A stretch of 64,000 bases of DNA. Origin: Sphingomicrobium astaxanthinifaciens (lineage in GTDB: Bacteria > Pseudomonadota > Alphaproteobacteria > Sphingomonadales > Sphingomonadaceae). How positions within the stretch are numbered: the first letter of the stretch is position 1; every line of letters begins with the position of its first letter. Shown here piece by piece: positions 8,920-16,985 of this stretch. The stretch covers positions 653,501 through 717,500 of the forward strand of contig NZ_JAKNYM010000002.1 in assembly GCF_022865105.1 (NCBI RefSeq), given 5' to 3'. The position numbers were made by a program, and so were the translations under genes. The notes beneath the pieces were generated by a model that was not told the DNA's origin, did no database searches, and saw only the letters and a list, made by a program, of their open reading frames with translations.

Positions 8920-9264
8920 TCAGGCGACGACGCGCAGGTCGGCGGTTCCGGTGGTCTCGGGGCATTCGCCAAGGTCGCCATAGCCGGTGGTGCGCAGCCC
9001 GGGCACGAGGGCCTGCGTTTCCTTGAGCACCTGGTGCGCCTTGGCCATGCCGCCGCGCGCGCGGACCAGCGCCTGGATGCTGTCGGCGACCTCCTCGAGC
9101 GCCTCGTGGCCGGTGGCGGTGGCCACCCCCGCCACGCTGCGCGCGTGGATCATGCGACCCTGCAGCTCGGCGATCGCGGCGATCGCCCCCTCGATCTGGT
9201 CCTCGACGGCGCGAACCTGGGTGGCAACTTCGAACGCGGCGGCCTGGATGGCTTGCTTGCGCAT
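8920..9264 (-). CDS. Conserved-looking small helical protein, function unknown
   Basis: 114 aa, Ala/Glu-rich and predicted mostly helical, with heptad-like spacing in residues 5-95 and a short polar tail ending in DLRVVA. There is no signal peptide or membrane segment. The first residues MRKQAIQAAAFEVATQVRAV follow a purine-rich GAGGAGA site, supporting the ATG at 9264. It lies 46 bp downstream of a LuxR-type regulator and may be its co-transcribed partner. I do not recognise a domain. Confidence 0.65.
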   Translation of the reverse strand: MRKQAIQAAAFEVATQVRAVEDQIEGAIAAIAELQGRMIHARSVAGVATATGHEALEEVADSIQALVRARGGMAKAHQVLKETQALVPGLRTTGYGDLGECPETTGTADLRVVA

Positions 9265-9310
9265 GGCGAATCTCCTCTCGTCGCGGCGACCCCGGGTCAC
9301 GCGAGGAGGA

Positions 9311-9883
9311 TCAGCTCGACAATAGCCGGGCGAGGCTTTCCAGCCCGGCCATGTACATGCCCGCCGAGAAGGTCGCGCCCAAGGCGATGAGCGCGATCCA
9401 CAGCAGGCGCATGCCGATCCCCATCTCGTTGCGGGGTCGTTGCCGCGTGGCAAACGGCAAAGGCAGGGAGAACCGGGTATCCGCACCATCCTGCTCGGTA
9501 TTGGACAGAGCGGGCCCGGAACTCCCTGCACGATCGACGTGCCGAATCTGTTTGCCGATCGCCGCTTCGGAATGGACGGGTTCGGCGGGGTCGGGAATGT
9601 ACGGAGATTGACATATCAAGCGTTGATAAGGGTCTTCCCCCGGCGCCGCCTCGTGATCGGCGAGCAACCGCGCCGCCTGCTGGCGCCGCGACACCCCGAG
9701 CGTGTGCAGCGCGATGCGGATGCGCTGGTCCACCGTGTGCGGCGAGATCCCGAGCTTGGCGGCGATTTCCTTGCTATTGTGGTGCGCGGCGACGAGGCGC
9801 AGGCATTCGCGCTGCCCCTCGGTGAGGCGGGCCAGGCGCGCCTCGGGGGAGGCGTCTTGCTCGTCGCGCAATTGCTCGCTCAT
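9311..9883 (-). CDS. LuxR-type DNA-binding protein with C-terminal membrane anchor
   Basis: 190 aa. Residues 20-78 form a GerE/LuxR-type helix-turn-helix (TEGQRECLRLVAAHHNSKEI, then AAKLGISPHTVDQRIRIALH). There is no receiver, PAS or autoinducer domain in front. A polar, Pro-rich linker of about 75 residues leads to a hydrophobic C-terminus (about 158-180, LLWIALIALGATFSAGMYMAG), a likely single transmembrane helix. This is the reverse of the usual LuxR order and suggests a membrane-tethered regulator, possibly released or controlled by an envelope signal. The ATG at 9883 gives MSEQLRDEQD; the codons upstream belong to a GC-poor leader. Confidence 0.8.
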   Translation of the reverse strand: MSEQLRDEQDASPEARLARLTEGQRECLRLVAAHHNSKEIAAKLGISPHTVDQRIRIALHTLGVSRRQQAARLLADHEAAPGEDPYQRLICQSPYIPDPAEPVHSEAAIGKQIRHVDRAGSSGPALSNTEQDGADTRFSLPLPFATRQRPRNEMGIGMRLLWIALIALGATFSAGMYMAGLESLARLLSS

Positions 9884-10187
9884 CCTTGGTCCCGGGTCCA
9901 CTACCTCTTCTGCCCTCGCATCGGGCGAGGCGCCTACCTTAGTGCAATTGTCGGCGCGAAACCACCAACCCGCATTAACCAGCAATTCAATCGGCCCGGC
10001 GCGCCACCGCCGCCGCCTTCTATAACGTTTCGCCTATGAAACAAGCTGCTCGACCCGCGTCGGCGGGAGGGTGAGGCCGGCGGCGGGCGCCCGCCGGGCG
10101 CGCTCCGGTGCGGATGGAGACAGGCGCGCGCGCCCCGCCGGGACGGGGCGGGAGCGGGAGGGATCGGGGATGATCGGGGGGGAACAA
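9884..10187. other. Intergenic region between the LuxR-type gene and tRNA-Tyr
   Basis: 304 bp without a convincing gene. It must hold the promoter of the LuxR-type gene on the minus strand and the end of the tRNA transcript. The segment 9890-10035 is relatively AT-rich for this genome. The segment 10036-10180 is very GC-rich and low in complexity. I see no clear terminator hairpin with a T tract. Confidence 0.5.
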
Positions 10188-10273
10188 TGGTGGACAGGGC
10201 TGGATTCGAACCAGCGTACGCTTGCGCGGGCAGATTTACAGTCTGCTGCCTTTAACCACTCGGCCACCTGTCC
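10188..10273 (-). tRNA. tRNA-Tyr (GTA)
   Basis: On the minus strand the 5' acceptor GGACAGG pairs with CCTGTCC at the 3' end, followed by A and an encoded CCA (plus-strand TGG at 10188-10190). The anticodon loop reads CTGTAAA, giving anticodon GTA, and the T loop is GGTTCGAATCC. The molecule is 86 nt including CCA with a long variable arm, as expected for class II tRNA-Tyr in bacteria. Confidence 0.95.
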
Positions 10274-10339
10274 ACAGATGTTCGGCAGGGGCGCCATTTG
10301 GCGGCTGCCACGCCGCCTGTCAACCGCCTTGCGGGCGGC

Positions 10340-10413
10340 TGGAGCGGGTAGCGGGAATCGAACCCGCATATCTAGCTTGGAAGGCTAGTGTTCTACCATT
10401 GAACTATACCCGC
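10340..10413 (-). tRNA. tRNA-Gly (TCC)
   Basis: 74 nt including an encoded CCA (plus-strand TGG at 10340-10342). The acceptor GCGGGTA pairs with TACCCGC, the anticodon stem-loop CTAGCCTTCCAAGCTAG gives anticodon TCC, and the T arm is GCGGGTTCGATTCCCGC. It lies 66 bp upstream of tRNA-Tyr on the same strand, so the two are probably one transcript. Confidence 0.95.
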
Positions 10414-10513
10414 CCGGGGCTGCGAGCGATGCCTCTGCCAAAGCTCGGCGCGCCGGTCAATCGGGAACGCGGCGGCGTTGCCGGGCTTTGACCGGGCGAA
10501 AGGAACCCGCCCG

Positions 10514-11377
10514 ATGCCCGCCCGTGCCAGCTGGAAAGGACAGATCCGCCTCGCGCTCGTCGCGATCCCGGTCGAAATCTACCCCGCCACCAAGTCGGGC
10601 AGCTCGGTGAGCTTCCACCAGGTCCACGAGCCCTCGGGCCAGCGCGTGCGCTACGAGAAGGTGGTGCCGGGCATCGGCCCGGTCGACCGCGACGAGATCG
10701 TCAAGGGCTACGAGATCGACAAGGGCGAATATGTGCTGCTCGAGCCCGAGGAGGTCGAGGCGGTCAAGCTCGAGAGCAAGCGCACGCTCGAACTCGTCCA
10801 GTTCGTCGATGCCGGCGAGATCGACGCGATCTATTTCGAGAAGCCCTATTATGTGGTGCCGCAGGACGAGCTGGCCCAGGATGCCTTCATCGTGCTGCGC
10901 GATGCCTTGCGGCAGGCGGGCAAGGTCGGGATCGGCCAGCTCGCCATGCGCGGGCGCGAATATGTGGTGAGCGTCAAGCCGTGCGGGCGCGGGCTGGTGC
11001 TCGAGACGCTGCGCTACGAGGAGGAGCTGCGCAAGGCCGAGGCCTTCTTCCGCGAGATCGGCGAGGACAAGCCCGACGCCGAACTGCTCGAGCTCGCCAC
11101 CAGCCTGATCGACAAGAAGACCGCGCCCTTCGACGCGAGCCAGTTCGAGAACCGCTATGTCGAGGCGCTGCGCGATCTCATCGACAAGAAGGTGAAGGCC
11201 AAGGGCAAGCGGGTGATCGGCGATGCCACGCTCGACGAGGAGCGTCCGCAGGGCAGCAATGTCGTCGACCTCATGGCCGCACTCAAGGCGAGCCTCGATG
11301 AAGGAAAGGGCAAGGCGAAGGCGGCCGCGAAGAAGAAGGCGGGCGCGAAGAAGACGACGCAGAAGAAGGCCTCTTGA
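10514..11377 (+). CDS. ku: Non-homologous end-joining protein Ku
   Basis: 287-aa bacterial Ku, which forms a homodimeric ring on DNA ends and recruits LigD. The N-terminal beta-barrel begins ARASWKGQIRLALVAIPVEIY, the usual Ku opening; the ring-forming middle contains KGYEIDKGEYVLLEPEE and YFEKPYYVVP. The C-terminus is a lysine/alanine tail of about 25 residues that could bind DNA non-specifically. The ATG at 10514 gives MPARASWKG. The stop overlaps the ligD start by 4 bp (TTGA), so the two are translationally coupled. Confidence 0.95.
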   Translation: MPARASWKGQIRLALVAIPVEIYPATKSGSSVSFHQVHEPSGQRVRYEKVVPGIGPVDRDEIVKGYEIDKGEYVLLEPEEVEAVKLESKRTLELVQFVDAGEIDAIYFEKPYYVVPQDELAQDAFIVLRDALRQAGKVGIGQLAMRGREYVVSVKPCGRGLVLETLRYEEELRKAEAFFREIGEDKPDAELLELATSLIDKKTAPFDASQFENRYVEALRDLIDKKVKAKGKRVIGDATLDEERPQGSNVVDLMAALKASLDEGKGKAKAAAKKKAGAKKTTQKKAS

Positions 11378-13161
11378 GCTACCGCCCGCCGCAGAAGGCG
11401 ACGCTCAGCGACCATGTGCCGACCCGTTGCGACTGGCTGTTCGAATATAAGTATGACGGCTACCGGCTGCTGCTCGACACCGGCGACGCGGTGGCGTGGA
11501 CCAAGAATGGCAAGGACTGGTCGGACCGCTTCGCGGGGCTCATCGAGGCGGCATGCGCGCACTTTCCCAAGGGCTGCCTCGTCGATGGCGAGGCGGTGGT
11601 GCTGGGGTCCGACGGCCAGCCCGATTTCGGCGCCTTGCAGCGCGCGCTCAGGAAAAGCGGCGGCAAGGACATCCTCTTCTTCGCCTTCGACCTGATCGAG
11701 GAGGAAGGCAAGGACCTCACCGGCCTCACCAACCTCGAGCGCAAGGCGCGGCTGGAAGCGCTGATGGAGGGGGCGCCGCCGCCGCTCTTCTATGCCGAGC
11801 ATGTTTCGGGCGGCGGCGAAGCAATGCTCGAGGCGGTGTGCCGCGAGGGTGGGGAGGGGGTCATCGCCAAGCGCGCCGCCGCGCCCTACCGCCACCGCCG
11901 CACCCGCGACTGGCTCAAGGTGAAATGCAGCAACCGGCAGGAATTCGTCATCGTCGGCTGGGTGGAAAGTGACAAGAAGGCGCGGCCCTTCCGCTCGCTG
12001 CTGCTCGGCGTGCACGAGGACGGCGCGCTGCGCTACGCGGGCAAGGTCGGCACCGGCTTCGACCATGAGACGATGGTGGCGCTCAAGAAGAAGCTCGAAC
12101 GCCTGTCGCGCAAGACGCCGCCGCTCGAGGTGCCCCGCGGCGAGGCGAAGGAAGCGCGTTGGGTCAGCCCCAAGCTGGTCGCCGAGGTCGCCTTCACCGA
12201 ATTCACGAGCGCGGGCACGCTGCGCCATCCCAGTTTCCTCGGGCTGCGGTCGGACAAGCCCGCGCGGCAGGTCAAGCGCGAGCGCGCGCTGCCGACGGCG
12301 GCGGGCGTCGGGGTGAAGGTGACGAGCGCCGAGCGCATGGTCTTCGCGCAGGCGCGCGTCACCAAGGGTCAGCTCGCCGATTACTATGCCGCCATCGCGC
12401 CGCTGCTGCTGGTGCATGCGGCGCGGCGCCCGCTCACGCTGGTGCGCTGTCCGCAGGGGCGGTCCAAGCACTGTTTCTTCCAGAAGCACGGCGCCGATGC
12501 GCTCGGCGATGCGGTGCATGGCGTGCCGATCCGCGAGAAGGACGGCGGCACCGAGGACTATCTGTGGGTCGAGGACGCCAAGGGGCTCGTCCAGTGCGCG
12601 CAGATGGGAACGATCGAGTTCCACGGCTGGGGCAGCCGCAACGACGCGCTGGAGGCGCCCGACCGGCTGGTGTTCGACCTCGACCCCGACGAGGGGCTCG
12701 ATTTCGCCGACGTGAAGGCGGCGGCGGTGAGCGTGCGCGACATCCTTGCGGAGATGGGGCTGGACAGCTGGCCGCTGCTGACGGGGGGCAAGGGCGTGCA
12801 TGTCGTCGCCCCGCTCGACGCGAGCGCGAAGTGGCCCGCCGTGAAGAGCTTTGCCGAACGGTTCGCGCGGGCGTTGGCGCAAGATCGTCCCGACCGGTTC
12901 ACCGCCAATATCCGCAAGAACAAGCGCGGGGGAAAGATCTTCCTCGACTGGCTGCGCAACCAGCGCGGCGCGACCGCGGTGATGCCCTATTCGGCGCGCG
13001 CGCGGGAGGGCGCACCGGTGGCGGTGCCGGTCAGCTGGCCCGAACTGGCGTCAGCGAACAGCGGGCACGACTGGCACGTCGGCGACCTCGAGAAGCTGCT
13101 GCGCCATGCCGAGGGGTTGACCGGCTGGGGCAAGGCGAAGCAGTCGCTGCCCGACCTCTGA
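11374..13161 (+). CDS. ligD: DNA ligase D, ligase-polymerase form without the phosphoesterase domain
   Basis: 595-aa ATP-dependent ligase of the end-joining pathway. The ligase domain is N-terminal, with the adenylated lysine K26 in FEYKYDGYR, later motifs VDGEAVV and GEGVIAKR, and an OB fold to about residue 305. The C-terminal primase-polymerase domain (about 310-590) carries TKGQLADYY, LVRCPQGRSKHCFFQKH, the metal-binding DLDPDEG and TGGKGVHVVAPL. The 3'-phosphoesterase domain present in Pseudomonas-type LigD is absent. The start codon is TTG, overlapping the Ku stop; no ATG fits better. Confidence 0.93.
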   Translation: MSYRPPQKATLSDHVPTRCDWLFEYKYDGYRLLLDTGDAVAWTKNGKDWSDRFAGLIEAACAHFPKGCLVDGEAVVLGSDGQPDFGALQRALRKSGGKDILFFAFDLIEEEGKDLTGLTNLERKARLEALMEGAPPPLFYAEHVSGGGEAMLEAVCREGGEGVIAKRAAAPYRHRRTRDWLKVKCSNRQEFVIVGWVESDKKARPFRSLLLGVHEDGALRYAGKVGTGFDHETMVALKKKLERLSRKTPPLEVPRGEAKEARWVSPKLVAEVAFTEFTSAGTLRHPSFLGLRSDKPARQVKRERALPTAAGVGVKVTSAERMVFAQARVTKGQLADYYAAIAPLLLVHAARRPLTLVRCPQGRSKHCFFQKHGADALGDAVHGVPIREKDGGTEDYLWVEDAKGLVQCAQMGTIEFHGWGSRNDALEAPDRLVFDLDPDEGLDFADVKAAAVSVRDILAEMGLDSWPLLTGGKGVHVVAPLDASAKWPAVKSFAERFARALAQDRPDRFTANIRKNKRGGKIFLDWLRNQRGATAVMPYSARAREGAPVAVPVSWPELASANSGHDWHVGDLEKLLRHAEGLTGWGKAKQSLPDL

Positions 13162-13181
13162 CGTCGCCCCGGCGGCCCGGG

Positions 13182-13526
13182 TCAGTCGATCACGAGCGCG
13201 AGCCCGATGATACCGAGCGCCACCATCAGCACGCCGCCGATCACCAGCAGCACCTTGCCCGTGCTCGGCGGCTTGGCCTGCTGGCGCTCGAGTCCCTTTG
13301 GGGTGAGATAGTAATGCCCGCCCGCGGTGCGCCCGATAAAGCCCGCCTTGTGCAACGCCTTGACCGTGCGCGCGTGGCTTTTCTTCCCGCCCGGCAACGC
13401 GACGGCGTCGGCCGGCCGGAGCGCGCCCGCGTCCTTGAGCGTGTCGAGGATCTGCTTCTGCTCGGCAGCGACCGCGATCGCGGCCGCGATGGCGCCCGAG
13501 CTGGCGATGGTCGCGCCCGCGTTCAC
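13182..13526 (-). CDS. Small winged-helix-like protein with C-terminal membrane helix
   Basis: 114 aa. Residues 20-80 (AEQKQILDTLKDAGAL, KALHKAGFIGRTAGGHYYLTPKGLE) read like a winged helix with a beta wing, and residues 90-113 (VLLVIGGVLMVALGIIGLALV) form a likely transmembrane helix. The GTG start overlaps the stop of the upstream pip gene by 4 bp (GTGA), which argues that it is translated by coupling. No specific family is recognised. The gene converges on ligD, 20 bp away. Confidence 0.65.
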   Translation of the reverse strand: MNAGATIASSGAIAAAIAVAAEQKQILDTLKDAGALRPADAVALPGGKKSHARTVKALHKAGFIGRTAGGHYYLTPKGLERQQAKPPSTGKVLLVIGGVLMVALGIIGLALVID

Positions 13527-14476
13527 TGGTCGGCGAACCGGTCGGTGGCGCGCACGAGGCCGTCGAGGATGCCGGGCTCGGCATAATTGTGGCTGCCGTC
13601 GGGCACGATCTGGAGGTCGACCTCGGGCCACGCCTTCTTCAGCTCCCACGCCGAGCGCGGCGGGGTGCAGCTGTCGTGGCGCCCCTGCACGATCACGCCC
13701 GGGATGTGCCGGATCTTGTGCACATCGCGCAGGATCTGGCCTTCCTCGAGGAAGCAGTGGTGGCGCATATAGTGGTTCTCGATCCGCGCCATGGCGATGG
13801 CCTGGTCGGCGTTCTGCATATGCGCCATGACATCGTCATTGGGGAGCAGGGTGACCGTCACCGCCTCCCAGCGCGACCAGGCGCGCGCGGCCTCGAGCTT
13901 CTTCTCCTCGTCATCGCCGGTGAGGATATGGTGGAAGGCGGTGATGGGATCGTCGCGCCCGTCCTCGGGGAGGACCGAGAGAAAGCGGTCGAACTCGTCG
14001 GGATAGATCTCGCTGGCGCCATATTTGAACAGCCAGCCATATTCGTAATCCTCGCCGAAGAAGATGCCGCGCAGGATGATCTCGCTCGCCCGCTCGGGAT
14101 GCGCCTGCGCATAGGCGAGGCTCAGCGTCGAGCCCCAGCTGCCCCCGAACACCTGCCACTTTTCGTGGCCGCAATGCTCGCGGAGCTTCTCGATGTCGGC
14201 GATCAGGTGCTGCGTGGTGTTGTTCTCGAGGCTGGCGAAGGGTGTCGAGCGCCCGCAGCCGCGCTGCTCGAACAGGAGGACGTCGTACTTCTCGGGGTTC
14301 CACTGGCCGCGGTGCGCGGGGCTGATCCCCCCGCCCGGCCCGCCGTGGAGGAAGACCGCGGGCTTGGCCCCCGGGGTGCCGACGCGCTCGTAATAGATGG
14401 AATGACCGTCGCCCACGTCCATGTGCCCGCTCTCGTAGGGCTCGACGATCGGGTAGAGGGTGCGGCGTTCGGTCAT
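13523..14476 (-). CDS. pip: Prolyl aminopeptidase (alpha/beta hydrolase, family S33)
   Basis: 317-aa cytosolic peptidase that removes N-terminal proline from peptides. It contains the oxyanion-hole motif FLHGGPGGG (residues 43-50), EQRGCGRSTP, the nucleophile S113 in GGSWGSTLSL, the acidic residue in VQGRHDSCTPP and the histidine in PDGSHNYAEPG. Length and motif spacing match the S33 Pip family. The ATG at 14476 gives MTERRTLYP; an ATG six codons earlier sits by the upstream terminator. A small membrane protein gene overlaps its stop. Confidence 0.93.
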   Translation of the reverse strand: MTERRTLYPIVEPYESGHMDVGDGHSIYYERVGTPGAKPAVFLHGGPGGGISPAHRGQWNPEKYDVLLFEQRGCGRSTPFASLENNTTQHLIADIEKLREHCGHEKWQVFGGSWGSTLSLAYAQAHPERASEIILRGIFFGEDYEYGWLFKYGASEIYPDEFDRFLSVLPEDGRDDPITAFHHILTGDDEEKKLEAARAWSRWEAVTVTLLPNDDVMAHMQNADQAIAMARIENHYMRHHCFLEEGQILRDVHKIRHIPGVIVQGRHDSCTPPRSAWELKKAWPEVDLQIVPDGSHNYAEPGILDGLVRATDRFADQ

Positions 14477-14490
14477 GCAGGTCTCCAGCA

Positions 14491-14520
14491 ACAAAAAGGG
14501 CGGCCCCGAAGAGCCGCCCC
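14491..14520 (-). terminator. Rho-independent terminator of the TonB-dependent receptor gene
   Basis: On the minus strand the stem GGGCGGC (14519-14513) pairs with GCCGCCC (14504-14498), and the hairpin is followed by a run of five T residues. It lies 27 bp past the receptor stop codon and just before the pip start, so pip should have its own promoter or depend on readthrough. Confidence 0.85.
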
Positions 14521-14546
14521 CGATGCCTAGCGAGTTTTTGCCCCGC

Positions 14547-16823
14547 TTAGAAGTTCACGCCGATTTCCGCGCCGATGATGCGCGGTTCGTTGACGAACCC
14601 GGTGAGGTTGTTGAAGTCGATGCCCCCCACCGCGCTCGCATCGTCGAGGATGTTGCGCGCGAAGACCGCGACGTCGAAATCGTCGGTCTTGTAGCCGACC
14701 CGCAGCCCGCCCTCGAGCAGGCGATCGTCCGAGAATTCGACGCTCTCGTAGAGGAAGAAGATGATCTTCGAACGATAGTACCAGTCGGTGAACAGGTAGA
14801 GGTCGCCGGCGCCGACCGGATGCTCGTAGCCGAGCGTCCAGTTGGCGGTCCATTCGGGCGCCTGCGGCAGCTGGTTGCCGTCGATCAGCACCTGCGCGGG
14901 GTCGAAGGTCACCGGGTTGAACGGCACCACCACCGGGTCGAGCACGATGCAGGCCGCGCCGCAGCTCTCGACCACCAGGTCGGGATCGTCGATCTTGGCC
15001 GAATTGTACGAGACCCCCGCGGTGAGCGTCAGCCCGCGCGCCGGCCGCGCCATCAGCTCGGCCTCGATGCCCGACCCGTTCACTTCCTCGGCGTTGAGCA
15101 GCAGGTTGGCGTTGGTCGCCCCGCCGACCGCCGAGAGCTGGAGGTCGTCGGTGGTGAACATGTAGCCGGTGAGGTTGAACATCACCGAATCGAAGCTGGT
15201 CTTGACCCCCGCCTCGTAGCTCATCGTGGTCTCGCTGTCGGCGCGCGACATGTCGCGGTCGAACAGGATGCGACCCTGCAGCGAGGGCGCGCGATAGCCC
15301 TTGGCGACGCGGGCGAAGAGGTTGATCTGGTCGTCCACCTCATAGACCCCGCTGACGTCCCAGGTCAGCACCTCGTCATCGGCCTCGAGCGTCATCGCGG
15401 GGACCGGGCCGCCGAAGAAGGCGCGCCCGTCGAGCGGGCGCTCGGCGACGAGCGTCTTGTCGTCGAGGTTGTAGCGCGCGCCCGCCTGCAGCGTCAGCCC
15501 GCTGTCGAAGGCGTAGCTGAGGCTGCCGAACAGCCCGAGGGCCTCGGCGTCCTGCCGCTGGTCGACGATCGCGACCGGGGTGAGGTCGGTCGGGGTGGCG
15601 AAGTCGAAGCTCTCGATGTCGATCTTCTCGTTGAAGTAGAAGACCCCCGCCTGGTAGCCGAGCCCGTCCGTGTTGTTCGAGGCGATGCGCAGTTCCTGCG
15701 TGAACTGGTCGAGGCTCGGGATATTGTCCTGGCTCTGCGCCGGGAAGGGGATGAACCCGGGCCCCATGTCGGGCAGGAACGAGGCGCCGAAGCCGCCGTC
15801 GATGTCGCCGCGGCTGAACAGCTGGCCCGCCCAGTAGCTGGTGATCGAGTAGAGGGTCACCGGCCCGAGGTCGTAATCGAAATGCGCCGACAGGTTGTAG
15901 TTGTCGAGTTCCTGGAAGTTGAGCCCGTCGCCGCGCACCTGCGAGCGCACGAATTCGCCGCCGTCGACCCCGACCAGTTCGTTCGACCCGGTCTCGAACA
16001 GGTTGGCGCGGAAGACGCGCGCCGAACCCTGCTGGCTGCGCAGCTGGCCGGTCAGCCGCAGCGAGCTCGCCTCGTTCGGCTCGACCAGCAGCTGGACGCG
16101 CGCGGCGACATCGTCATAGCCCTCGAGATTGTTCTCGCCCGGCGCGTCGAGATTGTCGATCCAGTCGTCACGGTGCTGGTACAGCCCCGAGACGCGGACC
16201 GCGACATTGTCCGCGAGCATCGCGCCCACGCCCGCCTCGGCGGTGATCGAATTGTAGCTGCCCCAGCTCGCCTTGGCATAATTCTCGGCGGTCAGCCCCG
16301 GCTTAACGGTGTCGAACTTGACGATGCCCGCCGGGGTGTTGCGCCCGAACAGCGTGCCCTGCGGCCCGCGCAGCACCTCGACCCGGTCGAGGTCGAACAC
16401 CGGGAACCCCTTGAGGATCGGGTTCTCGAGGACGACCTCGTCATAGACGAGGCTGACCGGCTGCGAAGCGTTGAGGTCGAAGTCGGTGTTGCCGAGCCCG
16501 CGGATGTAGAAGCGCGGGAAGGTGCGCCCGAACGAGCTTTCGATGTTGAGGCTGGGGACACGGCCCGCGAGCCCGCGGATGTCGGCGCCGCCGGCGTTGA
16601 TCGCGGCGAGCGTGTCGTCGCCCACGGTCGCGACCGAGATCGGCACGTCCTGCAGGTTCTCCTCGCGGCGCTGCGCGGTGATGACGATGACGCCGAAGCC
16701 TTCCTCGGCATCCTGCAGCACGCTGTCCTCATCACCCGTCACCTGCGCGGCGGCAGGCGTGGCGGCGAACGCCGTGGCGGTGGCCATGGCGGTAAGTGAA
16801 ATCATTTTCGAAAGGCGACGCAT
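14547..16823 (-). CDS. TonB-dependent outer-membrane receptor
   Basis: 758-aa outer-membrane transporter. A signal peptide (residues 1-27, ending TPAAAQ) is followed by a TonB-box-like VIVITAQRREENLQDVPISV, a plug domain with FYIRGLGNTDFD and the VLRGPQGTLFGRNTPAG signature, then a long beta-barrel ending in IGAEIGVNF with the terminal Phe needed for outer-membrane assembly. The family imports siderophores, vitamins or glycans; the substrate cannot be read here. The start at 16823 is preceded by GGGGAAG at good spacing; an ATG five codons upstream is possible. A terminator closes the gene. Confidence 0.92.
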   Translation of the reverse strand: MRRLSKMISLTAMATATAFAATPAAAQVTGDEDSVLQDAEEGFGVIVITAQRREENLQDVPISVATVGDDTLAAINAGGADIRGLAGRVPSLNIESSFGRTFPRFYIRGLGNTDFDLNASQPVSLVYDEVVLENPILKGFPVFDLDRVEVLRGPQGTLFGRNTPAGIVKFDTVKPGLTAENYAKASWGSYNSITAEAGVGAMLADNVAVRVSGLYQHRDDWIDNLDAPGENNLEGYDDVAARVQLLVEPNEASSLRLTGQLRSQQGSARVFRANLFETGSNELVGVDGGEFVRSQVRGDGLNFQELDNYNLSAHFDYDLGPVTLYSITSYWAGQLFSRGDIDGGFGASFLPDMGPGFIPFPAQSQDNIPSLDQFTQELRIASNNTDGLGYQAGVFYFNEKIDIESFDFATPTDLTPVAIVDQRQDAEALGLFGSLSYAFDSGLTLQAGARYNLDDKTLVAERPLDGRAFFGGPVPAMTLEADDEVLTWDVSGVYEVDDQINLFARVAKGYRAPSLQGRILFDRDMSRADSETTMSYEAGVKTSFDSVMFNLTGYMFTTDDLQLSAVGGATNANLLLNAEEVNGSGIEAELMARPARGLTLTAGVSYNSAKIDDPDLVVESCGAACIVLDPVVVPFNPVTFDPAQVLIDGNQLPQAPEWTANWTLGYEHPVGAGDLYLFTDWYYRSKIIFFLYESVEFSDDRLLEGGLRVGYKTDDFDVAVFARNILDDASAVGGIDFNNLTGFVNEPRIIGAEIGVNF

Positions 16824-16985
16824 CGAATTCTTCCCCATCTCAGAGGTTTGAAGGGTCCGGCCCCCGCGCCGGTCCCGATGCTTCGCGCCCTCTAGACCAT
16901 GATGCCCCAGAGTCAATCAACAGCTGGCATCATGGTGAAAATTTCATGTCGCGTGACCGGCATGCATCGCTTTTTCGGCGCGAAA

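Noticed and set aside
10188-10413. Integration site of a mobile element at the two tRNA genes
   Set aside because: No integrase lies beside them and I saw no duplicated tRNA 3' end in the flanks.
14460-16799. Long plus-strand open frame of 779 codons opposite the TonB-dependent receptor
   Set aside because: It is the mirror of a clear receptor with signal peptide, plug and C-terminal Phe. Its composition (Asp/Val/Glu/Arg runs) is typical of antisense frames in GC-rich genes and it shows no domain.
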